Assembly (NCBI GenBank): GCA_943372215.1 | Contig: CALRXU020000002.1 | Span: 248,001 to 312,000, forward strand | DNA from: UBA6183 sp943372215 | Lineage (GTDB): Bacteria; Bacteroidota; Bacteroidia; UKL13-3 | DNA length: 64,000 nt | Direction: 5' to 3' | Shown here: one piece after another, positions 41,408 to 50,963 of the stretch | How positions within the stretch are numbered: position 1 is the first letter of the stretch | Layout: every line of letters begins with the position of its first letter | Program-made: the position numbers and the translations under genes | Notes under the pieces: model-generated | Told to the model about the DNA's origin: nothing | Databases searched by the model: none | The model's input: only the letters and a program-made list of their open reading frames with translations

Positions 41408-42109
41408 TTATTTTTTGGGGCCTTTGGGTTGCAATGGTCTTATCTCAAGGTTTACAGTATGGAAATTGGCTGGCATTTGTAATGCGTATACGATGTTGCT
41501 TGCCACATCCTCCGGCATTAGCATATAATCATGCGGTTGAATACCTGGGCTATTTCTGAAAAAATCAGTTTTAACGCTACCAGGATAAATGCAGGTAACC
41601 TTTATGCCAAAGTCCCTTACCTCCCTAAACAAGCTTTCGCTTAGGCCTTTTACCGCCCACTTAGTAGCACAATAAGCGGCCACTTGTGGCATTCCTTCTA
41701 ATGCTGCCGTTGAGGCAATGTTAATGATGTGTCCGCTTTGTTGTTGTTTCATAATGGGTAATGTTTGTTTACAACAATAAAATACGCCATTTACATTGGT
41801 TTGTTGCATCTCGTCCCACTGCTCAATGGGCATATCTTCTAAAAAACCGAAGTAGCCTAATCCTGCATTGTTTACTAGGATATGCAATTGGTTATTGGTT
41901 TTTGCTAGTATGGTTTTAAAAGCCTGTTCCACGTCATGCAATTGCCTTACATCACAAGGGATAAAAGTGTAATTTGGGTGCGAGATGTCGTTTTTATTTC
42001 TGCCCAAGCCAAAAACCAGCGTTCCTTTTTCCAATAAAAGTTTAGCAGTATGGTATCCTATTCCTTTACTTACTCCTGTAATAACGGCTATTTTGTCTGT
42101 CAATTCCAT
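41408..42109 (-). CDS. short-chain dehydrogenase/reductase
   Basis: The 233-residue classical SDR has the dinucleotide motif TGVSKGIGYHTAKLL (about 11-25), NNAGLGYFG, the catalytic Ser in INIASTAALEG and YCATKWAVKGLSESLFREV (YxxxK), and IYPGSVKTDFF. Arrangement and length are normal; substrate cannot be told. It follows DUF2279 by 4 bases and precedes the GT9 gene by 15 bases, so it may belong to the same envelope operon. Confidence 0.92.
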   Translation of the reverse strand: MELTDKIAVITGVSKGIGYHTAKLLLEKGTLVFGLGRNKNDISHPNYTFIPCDVRQLHDVEQAFKTILAKTNNQLHILVNNAGLGYFGFLEDMPIEQWDEMQQTNVNGVFYCCKQTLPIMKQQQSGHIINIASTAALEGMPQVAAYCATKWAVKGLSESLFREVRDFGIKVTCIYPGSVKTDFFRNSPGIQPHDYMLMPEDVASNIVYALQMPANFHTVNLEIRPLQPKGPKK

Positions 42110-42113
42110 AAAA

Positions 42114-42983
42114 TCAATTTACTAAAAACAGTTTATACTGTGTTTTTCCATCAGTTGAAAATTTCATCCCCGGGCCAGGAAGGTGAAGAAAGTTAACAAT
42201 GGCCTTGGTGGCATTTATTGTTGATGACTTACTCTTAATGCCATTTAGGTTAATATCAAATGACAATAAAAATTCCCGTTGGATGGAAATACCCTCTTTA
42301 TACCTGAAGTTATCAACGCTGTATCCGGTTGCAATATTAAGCCAGGCTGGCCAATTACTGCCGAGTTTGCCGGGTAACATATTGTGTAAATCAAAACTCA
42401 GCCAATAAGCATGCCCATTATAATCTTCGGTAAGTACCCAATGGTTGCCATTAACTTCTTTGTATTTTTTAGAGGGAAAGTAGCTGTATTTAAAGTTGAT
42501 GTTTTTCAGGTATGGCACTTTTTGCTGTAAAACCCCATATCCAATACCTCCTAAATTAAATAGCATATCTGGTACAGAAAACCCCCAAGTGGTAAATCCA
42601 TCTCCTAATTCAATACTCAATGCCCATGAAACAGGTAAAATAGTGCTCCAAATCAGCCGTTGCTTTTCATCATAACCGGCCCATTTCATGGTTTCATTAA
42701 GTACATTAAAATACAGGTATGAGGTATAGGCATGTCCCAACTTATCCATCCCATAACTGTAATTATTGAACCCACCATCATTTAACCAAATAAACGGATG
42801 AAACCCACCTTCCCACCACCACTTGTATTCAACATACAAACTCCCCAGCTGTTGTAGAGCTATTCCAGCCGCTACTGCGCGTTTTTTAGTAAGAAACGGT
42901 TTCTTACCAGTTGAGTCAGCCTGCTGTCCAAACAACAACAAGGCAAATAGCAATGACAAAAAGGTGAGTTTAATTTTTAGCAT
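42114..42983 (-). CDS. DUF2279 (YfiM-like) protein
   Basis: The 289-residue protein has a signal peptide (MLKIKLTFLSLLFALLLFGQ), then a DUF2279 core: YGMDKLGHAYTSYLYFNVLNETMKWAGYDEKQRLIWSTILPVSWALSIELGDGFTTWGFSVPDMLFNLGGIGYG (about 78-150), with hydrophobic stretches and a conserved DKLGH. The C-terminal half is beta-rich. It is probably an envelope protein of unknown role. Its start overlaps the stop of the next gene upstream as TAATG, pointing to coupled translation with the DUF1207-like protein. Confidence 0.88.
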   Translation of the reverse strand: MLKIKLTFLSLLFALLLFGQQADSTGKKPFLTKKRAVAAGIALQQLGSLYVEYKWWWEGGFHPFIWLNDGGFNNYSYGMDKLGHAYTSYLYFNVLNETMKWAGYDEKQRLIWSTILPVSWALSIELGDGFTTWGFSVPDMLFNLGGIGYGVLQQKVPYLKNINFKYSYFPSKKYKEVNGNHWVLTEDYNGHAYWLSFDLHNMLPGKLGSNWPAWLNIATGYSVDNFRYKEGISIQREFLLSFDINLNGIKSKSSTINATKAIVNFLHLPGPGMKFSTDGKTQYKLFLVN

Positions 42984-43846
42984 TAGAAATCAAAATAAGC
43001 ACCTATGGTGTGTAAGTTTGTTTGTTGTTTATAAAATTGGCCTCGTTCTTCATAGCCCCCTAAATACTGATATGCCAGCCTAAAATGTTCTTGGTTTGAT
43101 TGGTGCAATTTATACCCCAACTGCAAACAATGTGTATTGCCAAAATCAAACTCTTCTCTTAATTTAATGTCAGCTGCTGCATAAATGGCATTTGAGGGGT
43201 TAAATTGAAACAAAGTAATTTCACCTCCTGCGTGTAACAATACACTACCAGAAAGATTTTTTGCCAAGTTCATTTCCCCGATTTTATAATTATGAAAATA
43301 GTAAAAGCCACCGTACAATAAAAGGTTGTTTTTTAAAAGACGGTGTACACTGTGCAATTGAACATAGTCTTTTACGTAATTTATTGGTGTTAAACCGGCA
43401 TTAATTGCATCGTCACTTAAATGCTGGCTAGTATGCCCGTAGCTACTTCTCAAATACCATGATTGTGATAATTTTAAGTCGAAAAAGAAGTCTACAAAGT
43501 AATCTACATTTACTGTTTCCCCTCTTTTGGTGTATCGTTTTAGTGTGGTGTAAACACTTGATGCTACGCTAAATTGTAGGGTTTTGCCTAACGCATTAAT
43601 ATTTACCAAGGGAAATTGCATGCCCATACTGGTAAAAAATTGGGTGCCTTGGGTTGTTTTTAGCAATTGCAGCCGATGTGCCCTTGCATCAGCTGTAAAT
43701 ACAGGTATCATTCTTTTAGGTAGTCTTTGGAAAGATACATCATATTTGGCATACCATTTTTCAGCAGCTAGCGTATCGGCTGTTTGTGCAACCAACGCAG
43801 TTGTTATAAAAAGCAGAAAGAAAATACCACAAACAACATGTTTCAT
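42983..43846 (-). CDS. DUF1207-like outer-membrane protein
   Basis: The 287-residue protein has a signal peptide (MKHVVCGIFFLLFITTALVAQ) and alternating amphipathic strands typical of a small outer-membrane beta-barrel, ending in the aromatic TIGAYFDF. The stretch SYGHTSQHLSDDAINAG in the middle resembles DUF1207 family members. It overlaps the DUF2279 gene by one base. The function is unknown; the DUF1207-DUF2279 pair may form one envelope system. Confidence 0.7.
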   Translation of the reverse strand: MKHVVCGIFFLLFITTALVAQTADTLAAEKWYAKYDVSFQRLPKRMIPVFTADARAHRLQLLKTTQGTQFFTSMGMQFPLVNINALGKTLQFSVASSVYTTLKRYTKRGETVNVDYFVDFFFDLKLSQSWYLRSSYGHTSQHLSDDAINAGLTPINYVKDYVQLHSVHRLLKNNLLLYGGFYYFHNYKIGEMNLAKNLSGSVLLHAGGEITLFQFNPSNAIYAAADIKLREEFDFGNTHCLQLGYKLHQSNQEHFRLAYQYLGGYEERGQFYKQQTNLHTIGAYFDF

Positions 43847-43897
43847 TGAGGTGCGCTGAATGTGTGCAATATAAGGATGGTTGGTTGAAAAAAAAAC

Positions 43898-43932
43898 GCA
43901 AAAGGCGGCACCTGAAAGGTGCCGCCTTTTGC
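43898..43932 (-). terminator. strong terminator after the M16 peptidase gene
   Basis: A perfect 16-bp stem (43898-43913 with 43917-43932, core AAGGCGGCACCT) with a GAA loop. On the minus strand a run of eight T follows after GT. It lies 20 bases past the M16 stop codon and before the DUF1207-like start. Confidence 0.9.
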
Positions 43933-43952
43933 AGGCAAGAAATAAAACGATT

Positions 43953-46883
43953 TTAGTATCCGAAAATATCTTCCAGAGTTAACTCTACCACTTCACCATA
44001 CTTTTTCAAATCATTTAGGTTAATTTTTTCTTTGCTGCCCATTATTGCATAATGATAAGCTTTACCCACGTAATGATTGTTAAAATAAGTATCAATATCT
44101 TTAAAAGATATCGCATCAATGTTTTCATAAATATCCTTACTGGTGCTGTGATTTAATCCCAGTTTTTTAGCTCCCATCAGTGCAAAAAACACTTCTTCTT
44201 TATTGGTTCGTTGTGTTTCTATTTGTTGTTTAACGGCTTCTTTGGCTGCATTAAAACTTGCTTCCGATTTTGGCAAAGCAGTTAATAAGTCTAACATAGC
44301 TGGCACGGCATCATTTAACTTATCAGCTTGTGTACCAATGTATGCCATAACATAATAAGGATCAGCTTTCTTTTGAGGCACCGCATAACGCGAAAAAGTA
44401 GAGTAGGCCAATGCCTTACTTTCTCTAATGGTTTGAAATACCACTGACGACATGCCGCCACCGAAATACTCATTAAACATGGTAATGATTGGATATGAAT
44501 TGCTATCAAATGGTTGTGATTGCTTGTTTAACCAAAGTATCTCAGCCTGAACCATTTTATAATTAACAAAATATACTTTGTTGGTTGCTGTTTCATTGCG
44601 GGTAAATTCAACTGCTTTAGGGTAGGCCATTAATTTGGCTGGTGTTTTATGATTTTTATCCAAAGCCGAAGTAACAGCTGACAATTCTTGCGGGCCATAA
44701 TAGTAGATAGTATGCTCATACGAAGTCAATTGTTTAATCATGTTTACCAAATCATCGGCTTTTAATGCTTTTAATTCAGCTTCACTTAGGTTGTAAGTGG
44801 TAGGGTTGTTTTTGCCAAACATGGTATAATTGCGCAATGCGTTCCAAAAAATAGCCTGTTTACTTAATTTGGCATCCTTACGTTGTTTTAACGTTCGTTC
44901 AATCAATTGGTTTAGCGCCTCTTGGTCTGGTTTAGCATTGGCCAGTAAGTGTTCAAACAATTTTAATGCAGCATCAAAGTTTTCCGTTAAACCGCTTAAC
45001 GATACGTAAACCTGCTCATCACCTGCACTTACATTAAAATCGCAAGCCAGTTTAAAAAACTCTTTACTAATTTGTTCACTGGTATATTTATCAGTACCTA
45101 AATATTGCAATAACTGAACAGCTATAGGAAGTTTAATGTTGTTAAACTTGCCCATATCCAATACATAGTACATGGTAAATAAGGCATTGTCCTTATTTTT
45201 AATGTAGTAAATAGGTAATTTCTTACCAACCATGCCCCTGGTAACATCCTTATTAAAATCAAGGAATTTAGGTGCAATACGTGGTGTGTTTAAGTTGTTT
45301 ATTTTTTCAACAAATGGACTCACGTCATCTCTATTTACCTCAACAGGGGTAATTTGTGGTTTCTCAATTTTTACAGTGCCTTTGTCTTCTCCAATGTTTT
45401 TATAAATCACCACATAATCGTTGCCATAAGCACGATTGCCATAATCAATAATTTCTTGGCGGGTAATTTTTGATAAGTTATTCAGTAAACTGGCCTGTTC
45501 TGTCCATGGTTTGTCAACAATAAAAGCATCCAGCATGGTGCTGGCGCGTCCTTCATTGCTCTCATTGTTGCGTATAATCTCTACTTTAAAATTATTAATA
45601 ATGGCTTTCAAGTCATCATCAGTAAACTTTCCTGCTTTAATACTTTCAATCTGCTCTAATAAAAGGGTTTTAACCTCCTCCAATGATTGTCCTTGTTTAG
45701 GTTTACCTGTTAAAAAGTGAATGCCATAGTCCTTATTCATCCAAACTGAAGAAGATGCAGCCAATACTTTTTGTTGTTTCACCAGGTTTAAATCAATAAG
45801 TCCTGCTTTTGAATTTGCCAATAAGTAATCAAACAGAGTGGCATATTGGGCATCTTTGCTATTGGCTCCTGCTGTTCTAAATCCAATCATTATATTTTCA
45901 GCATCGGGCCCATAAACATTAACCACAGTTGGTGCATTGCGCTTTGGTTCTGGCTCAAAAACATAAGGTGGAACATCTTTAGGTTTCATGTAACTGAATT
46001 TTTCTGCAATCCAGTTTATGGTTTGGTCTGGGTCAAAATCACCTGCAAGCACAATGGCCATGTTGTTTGGCACGTAATAGGTATTGTAATAATTGCGGAT
46101 TTTAACCAATGAAGGATTTTTTAAATGTTCAACAGTACCAATAGTGGTTTGTGTACCATACGCGTGTTTGGTAAATAGATTGGTCATTAAGGCTTCAAAA
46201 ACCTTACGGCTGTCGTTGTCCAGTGCAATATTTTTTTCCTCATATACGGCCTCTAATTCTGTATGAAATAAACGCAAAACAGGCGCACGGAAACGTTCTG
46301 CCTCAATGGTAAGAAAACTGTTTAACTGGTTTTGTGGAATATCATTTACATAAACGGTTTGTTCAAGCGAGGTGAATGCGTTTGTACCTTGTGCTCCTAT
46401 TGTACTCAACATTTTATCATATTCGTTGGCAATAGCATACTTACTGGCAACACCGCTAACTGAATCAATTTGATGGTAAATATTTTTACGTGCCTTTTCA
46501 TCAGTGGTTTTATTGTATAACTCATAAAGGGCATCAATTTTATCCAATTGCTCTTTTTCTTTGGCCCAATCCTTAGTGCCATATTGGTCAGTTCCTTTAA
46601 ACAACATATGTTCAAGGTAATGCGCCAATCCTGTGTTGTCAGCAGGGTCGTTTTTACTGCCAGCTTTGGTGGCAATGTAGGTTTGAATCCTTGGTTCGGC
46701 TTTATTTACCGAAAGCATTACCGTTAATCCGTTTGGTAAGGTATAAATACGCACACCCAACGGGTCGTTTTTAACGGTTTTATAAGTAAACTTCCCATCA
46801 GGCGATTTTTGCTCAACCCATTGGGCTTGAGCAAAAGCTACGGAAATAAATAGAATCAAGAGAATGCTTGAGAGTTTTTTCAT
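43953..46883 (-). CDS. M16 family zinc metallopeptidase, full-length two-unit form
   Basis: The 976-residue protein has a signal peptide (MKKLSSILLILFISVAFAQA) and two tandem M16 units of about 450 residues each. The N-terminal unit keeps the inverted zinc motif H88-Y-L-E91-H92 (GLAHYLEHMLFKGT) and the distal Glu in ELEAVYEEKNIALDND. The second unit is catalytically silent, as is normal for the family. It is probably a periplasmic or surface-attached peptidase that degrades peptides. It is a single gene with a terminator downstream. Confidence 0.95.
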   Translation of the reverse strand: MKKLSSILLILFISVAFAQAQWVEQKSPDGKFTYKTVKNDPLGVRIYTLPNGLTVMLSVNKAEPRIQTYIATKAGSKNDPADNTGLAHYLEHMLFKGTDQYGTKDWAKEKEQLDKIDALYELYNKTTDEKARKNIYHQIDSVSGVASKYAIANEYDKMLSTIGAQGTNAFTSLEQTVYVNDIPQNQLNSFLTIEAERFRAPVLRLFHTELEAVYEEKNIALDNDSRKVFEALMTNLFTKHAYGTQTTIGTVEHLKNPSLVKIRNYYNTYYVPNNMAIVLAGDFDPDQTINWIAEKFSYMKPKDVPPYVFEPEPKRNAPTVVNVYGPDAENIMIGFRTAGANSKDAQYATLFDYLLANSKAGLIDLNLVKQQKVLAASSSVWMNKDYGIHFLTGKPKQGQSLEEVKTLLLEQIESIKAGKFTDDDLKAIINNFKVEIIRNNESNEGRASTMLDAFIVDKPWTEQASLLNNLSKITRQEIIDYGNRAYGNDYVVIYKNIGEDKGTVKIEKPQITPVEVNRDDVSPFVEKINNLNTPRIAPKFLDFNKDVTRGMVGKKLPIYYIKNKDNALFTMYYVLDMGKFNNIKLPIAVQLLQYLGTDKYTSEQISKEFFKLACDFNVSAGDEQVYVSLSGLTENFDAALKLFEHLLANAKPDQEALNQLIERTLKQRKDAKLSKQAIFWNALRNYTMFGKNNPTTYNLSEAELKALKADDLVNMIKQLTSYEHTIYYYGPQELSAVTSALDKNHKTPAKLMAYPKAVEFTRNETATNKVYFVNYKMVQAEILWLNKQSQPFDSNSYPIITMFNEYFGGGMSSVVFQTIRESKALAYSTFSRYAVPQKKADPYYVMAYIGTQADKLNDAVPAMLDLLTALPKSEASFNAAKEAVKQQIETQRTNKEEVFFALMGAKKLGLNHSTSKDIYENIDAISFKDIDTYFNNHYVGKAYHYAIMGSKEKINLNDLKKYGEVVELTLEDIFGY

Positions 46884-46946
46884 TTAGGTTTTAATTATTT
46901 AGGACAAATCAACAAAAAAAAAGGCGAAATACAACCTCCGCTAAAC

Positions 46947-46975
46947 ACAAAGGCAACCTTTATGGTTGCCTTTGT
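46947..46975 (-). terminator. terminator-like hairpin after the T9SS-sorted protein
   Basis: A 12-bp perfect stem (ACAAAGGCAACC with GGTTGCCTTTGT) and 5-nt loop, 27 bases past the stop of the gene at 47002. The T run after it on the minus strand is poor (GTTTAGCG), so it is less certain than the other terminators here. Confidence 0.6.
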
Positions 46976-47001
46976 ATAAAATCTATGAAGAAAGTGTCGT
47001 G

Positions 47002-48090
47002 TTATTTGGCAATAACCAATCTTTTTTGGGTGCTATTCCCAGTTGCATCAGTCAATACTAAAAAGTACAATCCGTTGTTTAACGCACTAATATTAACAGT
47101 AGACTCTTCTTTGGTGATGTTGGTGTTTAAAACTGTTTTTCCTTGCAAATCAACAATATTGGCACTGTATGTACCAGCATCTTTTACTTGAATGGTTAAT
47201 TGATTTGAAGCTGGATTAGGGTAAACAGCCACTTCGTTGGTATTTACTTCTTTTAAGCCTACAGCAGTTCCACCAGTAAAAACGGCTCTGTAAGACAACT
47301 CAAATGCTGTTTTGCCATTTGGGATTTCATAGGCTTTTATTTGATTAATAGCGCCATCGGTGCCAAGAGCCATTTTGTAAGTCTTAGTTGCAGTAAATCC
47401 AGATTGTCCATTCTCAGAATATACCATACTATCTAACTTGTTGTTGGTGTAGATGTAATCATATTTTCCCACATCAACTCTTGGGCCTGCTGCATCGCTA
47501 TCAAACTTATCACTGGTTCTCTGATTACCATTGTAAGTAATTGTTCTTCTTAGAAACTCCTTCCAATCTCCTGCATCATATCCATATTGGTAAGAGGCGG
47601 TTAATTTGCCCGCAGCGTTAAAAGTTTTTGTGATTTTATAAGAGAGTTCATAAAAGGTACCGTTGTGTTCTGCTATAGTCCATGCAGTGTCTTTGCCGTT
47701 GGCATCAAAATAAACGGTATTACGTTCATAAGGTCCCCACGTGCCACCATCATTTAATTCTATTGTAAAAACATACGAATTTCCATTTTGGCTTACACTT
47801 TCAACTCGGGTAACATCTGAAAGTGGGTTTGCTGGGTCTATGTTATTAAATGCAACAGCATTCATCACCTTTGAACTATTGTAGCCGGGTACAAAGCTAT
47901 ACCAAACTGTTTCTCCAGATCCCGCAACGGAAGGTTTCCACATTTTCATTTCTGTGTAACCCGACCTGAGGTTAGGGAAATCATCATACAAAGTATAAAA
48001 AGCACTTGGGGTGTTTACATCTGACGGTGCTATTTGAGCAAAGCCATAAGATGAGGCTAATAATAATAGGGAAAGTAATTGTTTTTTCAT
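47002..48090 (-). CDS. secreted protein with T9SS C-terminal sorting domain
   Basis: The 362-residue protein has a signal peptide (MKKQLLSLLLLASSYGFAQ), a middle part of beta-strand repeats (NSYVFTIELNDGGTW, FDANGKDTAWTIAEH, ITYNGNQRTSDKFDS), and a type A T9SS sorting domain over the last 75 residues (VAVYPNPASNQLTIQVKD...YSANIVDLQGKTVLNT...ISALNNGLYFLVLTD). So it should be exported by the T9SS whose PorW/SprE part is encoded at 7247. The middle part was not recognised as an enzyme. Confidence 0.92.
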   Translation of the reverse strand: MKKQLLSLLLLASSYGFAQIAPSDVNTPSAFYTLYDDFPNLRSGYTEMKMWKPSVAGSGETVWYSFVPGYNSSKVMNAVAFNNIDPANPLSDVTRVESVSQNGNSYVFTIELNDGGTWGPYERNTVYFDANGKDTAWTIAEHNGTFYELSYKITKTFNAAGKLTASYQYGYDAGDWKEFLRRTITYNGNQRTSDKFDSDAAGPRVDVGKYDYIYTNNKLDSMVYSENGQSGFTATKTYKMALGTDGAINQIKAYEIPNGKTAFELSYRAVFTGGTAVGLKEVNTNEVAVYPNPASNQLTIQVKDAGTYSANIVDLQGKTVLNTNITKEESTVNISALNNGLYFLVLTDATGNSTQKRLVIAK

Positions 48091-48108
48091 GTTTGGTTGT
48101 TAATAGTG

Positions 48109-49026
48109 TTATGTGGTAATTTCGACAAAATTCTGTTTTTTAAATAATTGCACAAATCTTTTTTTGCCCTGCAAGTCAGTTAACGTGTTGATAACATACA
48201 TTTTTTCTTTGTCCAAAAACACGTATGTTGTTTTATCTGCAAGTTGCGGATTTATCTCAAGCCACACACTATCAATAACCTTGCCAGAAAAAACATCCAA
48301 ATCTGCAATGGCTTTGTAGTATTTTAACCCATCTTCATCTGGCACAAATAATGCAGTGTGAGGTTCAAACAACAATACATTACGGTGCATTTGGGCTGAT
48401 TCGCTTGCTTTAATGTAAGGTGGGTTGCTGATTAACACCAATTTTTGCTGTTCCAACGGTGTTTGTTCTTGTATAAACTTGTTGAGTTGAGCTGGGTTTA
48501 GCATATCTACTTGAGCAAATACAACAGCTGCCTTATTCATGTTGGCATTTTGCCTAGCCACATCAAGCGCTTCAGGGCTAATATCAATACCAATTACGGT
48601 TGCTTCAGGAATATTTTTTTTAATGCTAATGGGTATGCAGCCGCTGCCTGTGCCTAAATCTATAAAAACAAGGTGTTGAGCGGCACTGTTTTTATATTGT
48701 TTCAGGATAAGTTCAACCAACTCTTCAGTTTCAGGTCTGGGGATGAGCACATTTTTATTTACCATAAACTTTAAGCCACAGAACCAACTGTAACCAAGCA
48801 CATGTTGCAATGGCTCACCAGTTAGCAGTTTATCAAGTATGGTGTTAAAGGACTGAATTTCTGGTTCAGTAAGGGTTTTATTCAATATTTGCAGTTGGTG
48901 AGGTTTTATCAGCAGCAACTCCGAACAAACCAGTTGGGTAATGGCTTTTGCTTCATCCGCATCGTATAAAGTGGTGAGTTTTTGGGTAAAATCACTAAAA
49001 TAATCTTTTGCCTGAACGGTATTCAT
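48109..49026 (-). CDS. prmC: release factor glutamine methyltransferase
   Basis: It methylates the GGQ glutamine of peptide-chain release factors. The ATG at 49026 (MNTVQAKDYFSDFTQKL) is chosen; the open frame extends to 49236 across the divergent ribD start and adds unrelated residues. The 305-residue protein has an N-terminal helical domain, the SAM motif FIDLGTGSGCIPISI, IGIDISPEALDVA and the catalytic NPPY (LVLISNPPYIKASE). It is divergent from ribD, with 36 bases between the starts. Confidence 0.95.
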   Translation of the reverse strand: MNTVQAKDYFSDFTQKLTTLYDADEAKAITQLVCSELLLIKPHQLQILNKTLTEPEIQSFNTILDKLLTGEPLQHVLGYSWFCGLKFMVNKNVLIPRPETEELVELILKQYKNSAAQHLVFIDLGTGSGCIPISIKKNIPEATVIGIDISPEALDVARQNANMNKAAVVFAQVDMLNPAQLNKFIQEQTPLEQQKLVLISNPPYIKASESAQMHRNVLLFEPHTALFVPDEDGLKYYKAIADLDVFSGKVIDSVWLEINPQLADKTTYVFLDKEKMYVINTLTDLQGKKRFVQLFKKQNFVEITT

Positions 49027-49062
49027 GGGAGCAAGATACAAAAACCTTATTTTCGCTGGGTG

Positions 49063-50118
49063 ATGAATCATGAGATTTATATGCAGCGTGCGCTTGAATT
49101 GGCAAAACAGGGAGAGGGCAATGTTTCTCCTAACCCACTGGTTGGTGCGGTAGTGGTTTATCAACAGCGTATTATTGGCGAAGGGTATCACCAAAAGTTT
49201 GGTGAAGCCCATGCGGAGGTAAATGCCATCAATCAAGTAAAAAATAAGGAGTTATTGCCGGAGTGTACCGTTTATGTTACCCTAGAACCTTGCAACCATT
49301 TTGGTAAAACGCCACCTTGCTCTCATTTGCTGGTTCGCTCAGGCGTTAAGCATGTGGTAATTGGTATGGTTGATCCCAATCCTTTAGTGGCTGGCAAAGG
49401 TATAGCTTATTTAAAGGAGCATGGGGTAGAGGTAAACAGTGGTGTATTGCAAAAACAATGTGAGGCTTTAAACAAACGTTTTATCACCTACTATCAAAAG
49501 CAGCGGCCATATATTATTCTTAAATGGGCGCAAAGTGCAGATGGTTTTATTGCTCCTGAGCGCAATGGAATTTCTCAGGAGGTGTTTAATCAACAACGAA
49601 TGATTACGGGAGAGTTGGCGCAAATGTACACACACCAGTTAAGGGGTAGGGAAGATGCCATTATGGTAGGTACCAATACCGCAATTAACGATAATCCGCA
49701 ACTCAATACCAGAAAATGGAAAGGCAGAAATCCGGTACGTGTGGTATTGGATGTAAACAACCGTATACCCACGGACAGCCAAGTGTTTGATGGCTCCCAA
49801 CCTACCATTGTGTTTACAGGTGCATTGCCACAACAGTCAACGCAACCACAGCTAAAGTATATTGAGCTTAATCGGGGTGAAGGCTTGTTAACGCAGATCA
49901 TCACCCATTTATACCAACAACACATGCAATCTGTAATTGTTGAAGGTGGCACCAAGTTATTGCAAACGTTTATCAATGCCCATTTATGGGATGAAACGCA
50001 GGTTTTTACTGCTCCCAAAATACTCACCAATGGGGTGAAGTCGCCTGTTTTTGAGCATCAGGTGGCGGATTCCATTTTATTGGGTGACGATCAATTAAAC
50101 ATTTATTATTCCGCATGA
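49063..50118 (+). CDS. ribD: bifunctional riboflavin deaminase/reductase RibD
   Basis: It performs the second and third steps of riboflavin synthesis. The start MNHEIYMQRALELAKQGEGNVSPNPLVGAVVV fits the family; the frame upstream to 48982 is not used. The N-terminal deaminase has the zinc motif HAEVNAI (His-Ala-Glu) and PCNHFGKTPPC; the C-terminal reductase has KWAQSADGFIAP, RGREDAIMVGTNTAINDNPQLNTR and VIVEGGTKLLQTFI. The 351 residues are complete. The stop overlaps the next gene (ATGA). Confidence 0.96.
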   Translation: MNHEIYMQRALELAKQGEGNVSPNPLVGAVVVYQQRIIGEGYHQKFGEAHAEVNAINQVKNKELLPECTVYVTLEPCNHFGKTPPCSHLLVRSGVKHVVIGMVDPNPLVAGKGIAYLKEHGVEVNSGVLQKQCEALNKRFITYYQKQRPYIILKWAQSADGFIAPERNGISQEVFNQQRMITGELAQMYTHQLRGREDAIMVGTNTAINDNPQLNTRKWKGRNPVRVVLDVNNRIPTDSQVFDGSQPTIVFTGALPQQSTQPQLKYIELNRGEGLLTQIITHLYQQHMQSVIVEGGTKLLQTFINAHLWDETQVFTAPKILTNGVKSPVFEHQVADSILLGDDQLNIYYSA

Positions 50119-50963
50119 TTTATTTAATACTAAGCGTTTGTGCTTCTGTTTTGGTAGTAAGCTACTTTAAACTGTTTGAGCAATTTAAAGTAGATACCCT
50201 GCAAGCCATTGTGGTCAACTACATTACCTGTACCATCATGGGCAACCTCATGTCTGATAAGCCCATTGTTACAACACCATTTTACACAGAAGCATGGTTT
50301 CCATATACCCTTGTTTTGGGTTTTCTGTTCATCAGCATTTTTTATTGCATTGCACAAACTGCCCAAAAAGTTGGCGTTTCAATCAGTATGGTAGCGGCTA
50401 AATTATCAGTAGCCATTCCGGTGCTGTTTGCGGTTATTGTTCACCATGAGGGTTTAGGTTTTTACAAGGCACTTGGCATAGCATTGTCATTAACAGCAGT
50501 GTATTTTATCACCAGCATTCAAACCACTGGTAATGCAGCAAAATTCTGGTATTTACCACTTTTGGTATTTGTTGGCAGTGGTTGTATTGATACGTTGCTT
50601 ACCATCATTAACAAACAATTTATCCCTCCCGCTGATACCAACTCCATATTGAGTGTGGTGTTTTTAACAGCATGTGTGTTGGGTTTGTTGTTTCTCCTAG
50701 TTATGCGCATAAAAGTAAGTGTAAAGTCATTACTTTGGGGTGTGGCATTGGGTATTCCCAATTACTTCAGCATGTATTTTTTATTAAAAACCCTTCAATC
50801 ATTTAAAGAGTCGAGCATTGCTTTACCCATGAATAATATTGGCATATTAATGGCCACTGCTTTAGTAGGATGGTTGTTTTTTAAGGAGCAATTGCACACC
50901 AAAAAAATGATTGGATTGGTTTTGGCCATTGTTTCTATCCTTATCCTTTCGTTTTATCAGTAA
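50115..50963 (+). CDS. EamA/DMT-type membrane transporter
   Basis: The 282-residue protein has about ten membrane helices in two halves of five, as in the drug/metabolite transporter superfamily, with the helix-end pattern GLGFYKALGIALSLTAVYFIT after helix 4 and FKEQLHTKKMIGLVLAIVSILILSF at the end (the conserved ...E.L...G..LI). Substrate cannot be told. It overlaps ribD (4 bases) and the next gene (1 base). Position behind ribD raises but does not prove a flavin link. Confidence 0.85.
   Translation: MIYLILSVCASVLVVSYFKLFEQFKVDTLQAIVVNYITCTIMGNLMSDKPIVTTPFYTEAWFPYTLVLGFLFISIFYCIAQTAQKVGVSISMVAAKLSVAIPVLFAVIVHHEGLGFYKALGIALSLTAVYFITSIQTTGNAAKFWYLPLLVFVGSGCIDTLLTIINKQFIPPADTNSILSVVFLTACVLGLLFLLVMRIKVSVKSLLWGVALGIPNYFSMYFLLKTLQSFKESSIALPMNNIGILMATALVGWLFFKEQLHTKKMIGLVLAIVSILILSFYQ

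Noticed and set aside
43953..46883. M16 peptidase as a non-catalytic partner
   Set aside because: The N-terminal unit keeps HYLEH and the distal Glu, so it is probably active; only the second unit is silent, as in the normal family plan.
49590..50030. Minus-strand ORF of 146 codons inside ribD
   Set aside because: It lies opposite the RibD reductase domain and is Cys/Trp-rich in a way typical of antisense frames.
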